Below, in pieces: positions 59,511 to 64,000 of a stretch of 64,000 nt of DNA. A program made the translations under genes and the position numbers. Origin of the DNA: Vampirovibrionales bacterium (GTDB lineage Bacteria > Cyanobacteriota > Vampirovibrionia > Vampirovibrionales > Vampirovibrionaceae). The first letter of the stretch is position 1, and every line of letters starts with the position of its first letter. The notes under the pieces were generated by a model. The model was not told where the DNA came from, did no database searches, and saw nothing but the letters and a program-made list of their open reading frames with translations. The stretch is from the NCBI GenBank assembly GCA_029866025.1, contig JARXAD010000003.1, positions 124,001-188,000 of the forward strand. Direction: 5' to 3'.

Positions 59511-60946
59511 AGGGCAGAATCTCCCGACGACGGCGAAGGCAAAGAGATGGTTTCAGTCCAAGGTTTTACTGCTGTTTCCAGGCCAATGGCTGCTAGCAAT
59601 AAGGCCAACCCCAGCCATACAGGCACCAAGCCTAGCCAAGCCACTCCGTACCCTGCCAATAATACCGGCACCGTAGATGACGTACTAAGTAAGGTGAATT
59701 GAATGCCCATCATTTTGCCACGCATAGTGTCATCCATAAGGTGCTGAATGCGTGTTTGTAACGGAATGGCCACAGCCGAAGCCCCCATGCCCATCACCAA
59801 CGCCAGTCCATACGTGGTAAGCACCCTGGAAGTAAGCCAAGGCCAATGTTGAAGCATCGTGATCGGTTCATTGTTTATTTGAGAAACCAGCAACAACAGC
59901 CCCAGGCAGGCAGAGACCAGCAAAAAACCCCCACTCACCAAGTGTTGGGGATGAATGACTTTGCTTAAACGAGGAACCCCTAAAGCCCCAAGAGACATGC
60001 CAATACCGCTAACCGACACAATGTAAGCAAAGCGTCGTACTGCCATGACCGGATCTTCGTACAAATAAGTGCGAGCAAAGGAAATAAACAAGATACATAA
60101 AGCGACGACTGCCGAGAACAGAATGGCCAGATGAATCATGCTATTCAGCAAAGGAGGGTGATCTTTGAGGGCACACACCCCCTCTTTTAGGTCATTCCAC
60201 AAAGGAGCCCACAACCCCTGTTCTAAAGAGGTGGCTTCTGTAAGCTTGGGGTGAGGTGGCACGGTGACACCTGCCACCAGCAAACTAGCCAATACAAACA
60301 AGCCTACAATGGCCCAGTGCACAGACTCCAAACCAAACAAGCCCACCAAGGGGTCGCCCAAAGCAAAGCCAAACACCACGCTGGCCATCATGGTGGTGGT
60401 AAACAAGCCATTGGCAGCCATTAAATGTTGTTTCGGCACAATGGCCGGAATGGTAGCGGCCTCTGCCGGTACAAAAAACTGGGTGGCAATGCTTATCAAG
60501 GCGGCAATGGCTAAAATGCCCCCCAAGCCACCTTGAATAACCCATGGCAGAAAAGCCACCGCCGCGGCACGCAACACGTTGGTGCTTACCAGAACGGCTC
60601 TGCGTGGCCAGCGATCCACCAGCACCCCGGCAATGGCAGTTAAGGTAATGGCGGGAATGGTAAAGGCAATGTACAGCAAGCTATTGTAGCCATCGTTAGC
60701 GCCAAAATTAGCGGTAATGGCGGCAATAAACACCACAAACACAATGCGATCGCCCAACTGAGAAGCCATTTGGCCTAACCAGAGCGCCAAAAAATGTCGA
60801 TTACGAAGCACCGGACGATATGTGCTGCCCGATAAAGACACCCCCTCCGTTAAGGAGTCCTTGGCTTGAGACTCGGATGTGAGGGCCGTTGATGCCGCCT
60901 CATCCGAATGAGAAAGCGCATTATCCACAATAAGAAAAGGCGTCAT
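59504..60946 (-). CDS. MFS transporter
   Basis: 480 residues, 12 predicted helices after a 45-residue soluble N-terminus. ALWLGQMASQLGDRIVFVVF and GVLVDRWPRRAVLVSTNVLR (the conserved loop 2-3 motif) are typical of the MFS_3/EntS-like exporters. Substrate unknown. Because it is translationally coupled to two glycosyltransferase genes, export of a glycan or glycolipid is possible but not shown. recO lies 39 bp upstream. Confidence 0.88.
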   Translation of the reverse strand: MTPFLIVDNALSHSDEAASTALTSESQAKDSLTEGVSLSGSTYRPVLRNRHFLALWLGQMASQLGDRIVFVVFIAAITANFGANDGYNSLLYIAFTIPAITLTAIAGVLVDRWPRRAVLVSTNVLRAAAVAFLPWVIQGGLGGILAIAALISIATQFFVPAEAATIPAIVPKQHLMAANGLFTTTMMASVVFGFALGDPLVGLFGLESVHWAIVGLFVLASLLVAGVTVPPHPKLTEATSLEQGLWAPLWNDLKEGVCALKDHPPLLNSMIHLAILFSAVVALCILFISFARTYLYEDPVMAVRRFAYIVSVSGIGMSLGALGVPRLSKVIHPQHLVSGGFLLVSACLGLLLLVSQINNEPITMLQHWPWLTSRVLTTYGLALVMGMGASAVAIPLQTRIQHLMDDTMRGKMMGIQFTLLSTSSTVPVLLAGYGVAWLGLVPVWLGLALLLAAIGLETAVKPWTETISLPSPSSGDSALC

Positions 60947-60985
60947 ACTGTCAAAAAATTCATCAAAACGTGAAAGAAGGATACC

Positions 60986-61855
60986 TTATTGTAAAACAGT
61001 CCGGGGCAATGGATTGCTTAAACGTTGTTCAACATCCAGGCTGGCTTCCAGCAAAGGCAACGCCACTGATAAGGCTGGAGAGTCGGTAGGGCGTTCCATG
61101 ATCATGGCCACTGCCGTGATCATCAAGCGCAAGGGGGCCAAGGGCTGTGGGTGCTGTTGCCACACACTGGGCTCTAAAGGGTTTAATAACACCCGCCACG
61201 TGGGAGCAGTAATACGCAATGAGTACGGCTGCCCTATCGCATGCACGGGATGAAGCACACCTCCTTGGGGAAAAGAGAGGGCAATCACTGCTTCGGTAGG
61301 CAGTTCAATAGGCAAGGGCTCATCTGTCACCACGCAGGTGGTGAGCTGTAGCCCATGGCCAGCAGCGTCCAGCAATTCCAAGTGGCCCGCCACGGTTTGG
61401 GCTAGCAGGGCAAGGGTAATGCTGGCAAAGGTGTCTTCATACACTTGGGACTGAGGGCTGCACAACTCTTGCAGGTGGGCCAGGGTTTCCACCAAGGGAT
61501 GAAACAAACTTCCTGATTCAATGGATTCGTGCCCGCCCGCCAAACGCAAAGTGCTTTCAATCAAACAGGCGCTTAAAGCTCCCCCAGATAAATGTTTACT
61601 CACTTGAGAAAAACCACCTTGAGGATCCCACTGGGTAAGGACATCGAGGCTGCGGCCCTTGGCAAAATAGCCCATACCTCTGTGCAAGGGTTGGCATCCT
61701 GCTACCAACCGGCTGTTGGCTTTTCGCGCCCCTTTGGCCATGCCGCTTATTAACCCTGTTTCAGGGGAAAGCCACCACACCAGCAAGCTGGTATCGCTGT
61801 AAGGTTTTGCTTTTAGACACAGGACCTCGGTACTGTAGGTGCGGGTGCTGACCAT
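60986..61855 (-). CDS. recO: DNA repair protein RecO
   Basis: 289 residues from ATG 61855, which starts MVSTRTYSTEVLCLKAKPYS; the frame is open to 61936. The N-terminal OB fold is recognisable (LKAKPYSDTSLLVWWLSPET; GLISGMAKGARKANSRLVAG) and the helical domain follows with LIESTLRLAGGHESIESGSL. RecO loads RecA with RecR in recombination repair. The Cys zinc site found in some RecO proteins is only partly apparent. First gene of the operon with the MFS and glycosyltransferase genes. Confidence 0.9.
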   Translation of the reverse strand: MVSTRTYSTEVLCLKAKPYSDTSLLVWWLSPETGLISGMAKGARKANSRLVAGCQPLHRGMGYFAKGRSLDVLTQWDPQGGFSQVSKHLSGGALSACLIESTLRLAGGHESIESGSLFHPLVETLAHLQELCSPQSQVYEDTFASITLALLAQTVAGHLELLDAAGHGLQLTTCVVTDEPLPIELPTEAVIALSFPQGGVLHPVHAIGQPYSLRITAPTWRVLLNPLEPSVWQQHPQPLAPLRLMITAVAMIMERPTDSPALSVALPLLEASLDVEQRLSNPLPRTVLQ

Positions 61856-62122
61856 GCCCCTTAGTGTAAGGCTTTTGGTTAATTGTGTAACGCAGATAAT
61901 CCTAACCCCATTGATATACAAATCAAATTTACCCAAATAGTGATGGGAGTCGCATTAAAATCCGTAAAATTATCCTTCTCTCAGTGAGCTCAATGGATTA
62001 TTCCAAACAGAGTCAATCGGCTCATATCAAAGGAGCCATCACTATCCGATACTATTGATGGCTATTGATACAACAGCGATCATTACAACGCTCCTTACGC
62101 CCTTTAGGATAATAAAGTCACG

Positions 62123-64000
62123 ATGACCCTTAATGAATTACTGAAGAATGCTTGCCAGCAAATGTTTAGCCCTGCCTTAAAGACCCTGGGGCTATCTCAG
62201 GCGGACTCTAGGCCGACGAATGCTTTTGTTGAGATGGCTGACATTGAATGGGAGCAGCTGGACAAGTTAATAGTGGCTACCCTTTTGGTGGGCTGGCTTG
62301 TTAGCGCGGTGATGACCATTGGCAACATTGCATCGCCCTTATTGTGGGTTAATTTGGGATGTATTGTTGGCCTTACGGTGGCCACCATTTTGCTTCACCA
62401 GCGGCTGTTAAGCCTAAGCACCAAGCTGACACACACGGAAAAACGCTATAACTTGGTGGTAGAAGGCGCTAGCGCCGGATTGCTAGAGTGGGATTTAAGC
62501 ACACAATCGGTTATATACAGCCAACGCTTACGAGTCATGTTGGGCATTAAGCCTTCCAATCCCCTCACCCTGTGGAGCGAATTCTCTGGACGGATTCACC
62601 CCGACGATTTAGAGTGGGTAACGGCCCATATTGAACAGCATTTGCAACACAAGGTGCCCTTAGACATTGAATGCCGCTTGCAACATGCCACAGGAGCCTA
62701 TGTGTGGGTGCATGGCGTAGGCAAAGCCCTGTGGGATAAAAAAACACAAGCACCCTTAAGCCTAACCTTGGCATGGATTAATATTCACAAGCGCAAACAA
62801 ACCGAAGTGCAAATGAACCAATTGATCTTAAACAGCCAAAACATTTTAAAGGCCCTGGATGAAAGCGCCATTGTGGCCATTACTAATCCCAATGGCGTGA
62901 TTACCCATGCCAATGATCGATTTGTTGCCCTGAGTGGCTATACACGAGAAGAGCTGATTGGTAGCACCCACGCATTAATTAATTCTGGCGTTCATCCTCC
63001 TGAATTTTTCCAGAACATATGGAGCATTCTGCAACAGGGAAACGTATGGAAGGGTGAGATTTGCAACCGTTCCAAGGACGGCCGTTTGTATCGGGTGGAT
63101 AGCACTATCGTGCCCTTTACCAATGACGATGGCGAGATTTACCAGTATGTAGCCATTCGCCACGATGTAACAGCCTATCACCAGTCTCAAGAAGACTTAT
63201 ACCAAGCTACCCACCGAGCAAACAAAGCCAGTGACGTAAAACAGCAATTCCTCTCTACCATTAGCCATGAATTACGCACCCCTTTGAATGGCATTGTGGG
63301 GATTACGCATCTGTTAAAAGAAGATAGCTTGAATGACGAACAGCAGCAGATGATAGCGCTGCTTAAGCAATCGGGAGAAGACTTACTGGGCGTAGTAAAT
63401 ACTATGCTGGACTATGCTGAAATTAGTAGCCAGCTAATTACGCCCCATTTAGCCCCCTTTAACCCAACCACACTGCTTGAAACCCTGACCAACAATAGCC
63501 AACATTTATGCCGTCAGCCGGCCATTAACTTTACAGTGACCCAGCAAGGCTTACCACCAGTCCTAGTAGGCGATTTGGCTCGCATTCAGCAAATAGTGTC
63601 TCAGTTATTAAGCAATGCCTTTAAATTCACAAAAGTGGGTTGGGTCCGCATGGCGGTTACCTATCAGCACCACAACAGCCACCTGGTGTTTACCATCGAA
63701 GACACCGGGGAAGGCATGACGCCTGAAACCATCGAGTTGTGGAACACAGCGCTTAGTTCTAGCTTGGGGTTGGCCTTGTGCAAGCAAATAGCCGATGCCT
63801 TGGGAGCAACCCTGGACATTGATAGCCACCAAAGCGAAGGTACTTGCGTAACCTTAAGGGTTCCTGCTCCAAGTGATACCTCTCTGCATCACTCTATCGC
63901 TCAACCTCTTTCAGCAATTTCCAACCACTCTGTTGGTAAACTTACCCCAGGCCCCTTAACCGGTGTTACGGTATTGGTAACGGAAGACAACCTGATTAAC
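62123..64000 (+). CDS. Hybrid sensor histidine kinase (3' end cut by window)
   Basis: Open to the window edge, 626 codons visible. Residues about 47-92 hold two membrane helices (LIVATLLVGWLVSAVMTIGN; LGCIVGLTVATILLHQRL). Two PAS domains follow (about 110-220, and 235-345 with VITHANDRFVALSGYTREEL). HisKA carries the phosphorylated His near residue 382 in FLSTISHELRTPLNGIVG. HATPase motifs: IQQIVSQLLSNAFKFT, TIEDTGEGM and SLGLALCKQIADALGA. The last visible residues, GVTVLVTEDNLIN, start a receiver domain. Signal unknown. The 186 bp upstream of the start should hold its promoter. Confidence 0.93.
   Translation, partial: MTLNELLKNACQQMFSPALKTLGLSQADSRPTNAFVEMADIEWEQLDKLIVATLLVGWLVSAVMTIGNIASPLLWVNLGCIVGLTVATILLHQRLLSLSTKLTHTEKRYNLVVEGASAGLLEWDLSTQSVIYSQRLRVMLGIKPSNPLTLWSEFSGRIHPDDLEWVTAHIEQHLQHKVPLDIECRLQHATGAYVWVHGVGKALWDKKTQAPLSLTLAWINIHKRKQTEVQMNQLILNSQNILKALDESAIVAITNPNGVITHANDRFVALSGYTREELIGSTHALINSGVHPPEFFQNIWSILQQGNVWKGEICNRSKDGRLYRVDSTIVPFTNDDGEIYQYVAIRHDVTAYHQSQEDLYQATHRANKASDVKQQFLSTISHELRTPLNGIVGITHLLKEDSLNDEQQQMIALLKQSGEDLLGVVNTMLDYAEISSQLITPHLAPFNPTTLLETLTNNSQHLCRQPAINFTVTQQGLPPVLVGDLARIQQIVSQLLSNAFKFTKVGWVRMAVTYQHHNSHLVFTIEDTGEGMTPETIELWNTALSSSLGLALCKQIADALGATLDIDSHQSEGTCVTLRVPAPSDTSLHHSIAQPLSAISNHSVGKLTPGPLTGVTVLVTEDNLIN

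Overview
The window looks like a chromosomal segment of a Gram-negative, non-photosynthetic bacterium. My impression is a relative of the Cyanobacteriota sister lineage Vampirovibrionia/Melainabacteria (Tad/Flp pili, TatC, ribosomal protein S21, envelope glycosyltransferases, many lineage-specific hypotheticals). The sequence alone does not prove this. There are no rRNA genes, no CRISPR array and no intact prophage or insertion sequence. Three tRNA genes are present, all on the minus strand: Leu(GAG), Pro(CGG) and Pro(TGG).

Layout. 0-5.4 kb: end of a membrane protein, smpB, a possible acetyltransferase, a DUF167 protein and two lineage-type hypotheticals. 5.7-9.2 kb: tRNA-Leu and a minus-strand Flp/Tad pilus operon with five pilin-type genes followed by tadE- and tadG-like genes. 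One of the pilins has a charge-reversed Glu5. 9.4-19.5 kb: threonine dehydrogenase, a KimA-like potassium transporter, an SDR, a GT28 glycolipid glycosyltransferase, a TPMT-type methyltransferase, ubiX, two tandem flavodoxin-domain genes and a VIT1/CCC1 metal transporter.

19.5-36.5 kb is a visibly AT-richer accessory block. It starts with a decayed aminotransferase pseudogene and a lysR-dabB-dabA operon for energy-coupled dissolved inorganic carbon uptake. Next comes a cluster of poorly characterised genes in divergent units: SDR + DUF2071, renalase-like flavoprotein, DUF429, two membrane proteins fused to thioredoxin-fold domains, another membrane protein, two small coupled ORFs and a DUF2867-type SDR. 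Both divergent intergenic regions carry the same 16-bp inverted repeat, which suggests one regulator controls both sets. The block ends with an IS5-like transposase remnant, tRNA-Pro and a tandem repeat containing a decayed tRNA-Pro fragment.

36.3-50 kb: a GT2/flippase-like pair with a new 56-aa membrane ORF, tatC, a SpoU methyltransferase, DUF4127, rsmB, leuD and two GT4 glycosyltransferases. 50-56 kb: rpsU with a complete Shine-Dalgarno, a HIT protein, upp, a Panacea-domain antitoxin overlapping a small membrane protein (candidate toxin-antitoxin pair), hisD and a HisA-HisI-HisE fusion, and sua5. 56.7-62 kb: a recO-MFS-glycosyltransferase-glycosyltransferase operon. The window closes inside a hybrid histidine kinase cut at the start of its receiver domain. 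The strongest candidates for something undescribed are the operator-linked redox cluster (25.9-34.8 kb), the Panacea pair and the pilin array with the Glu5-to-Lys member.
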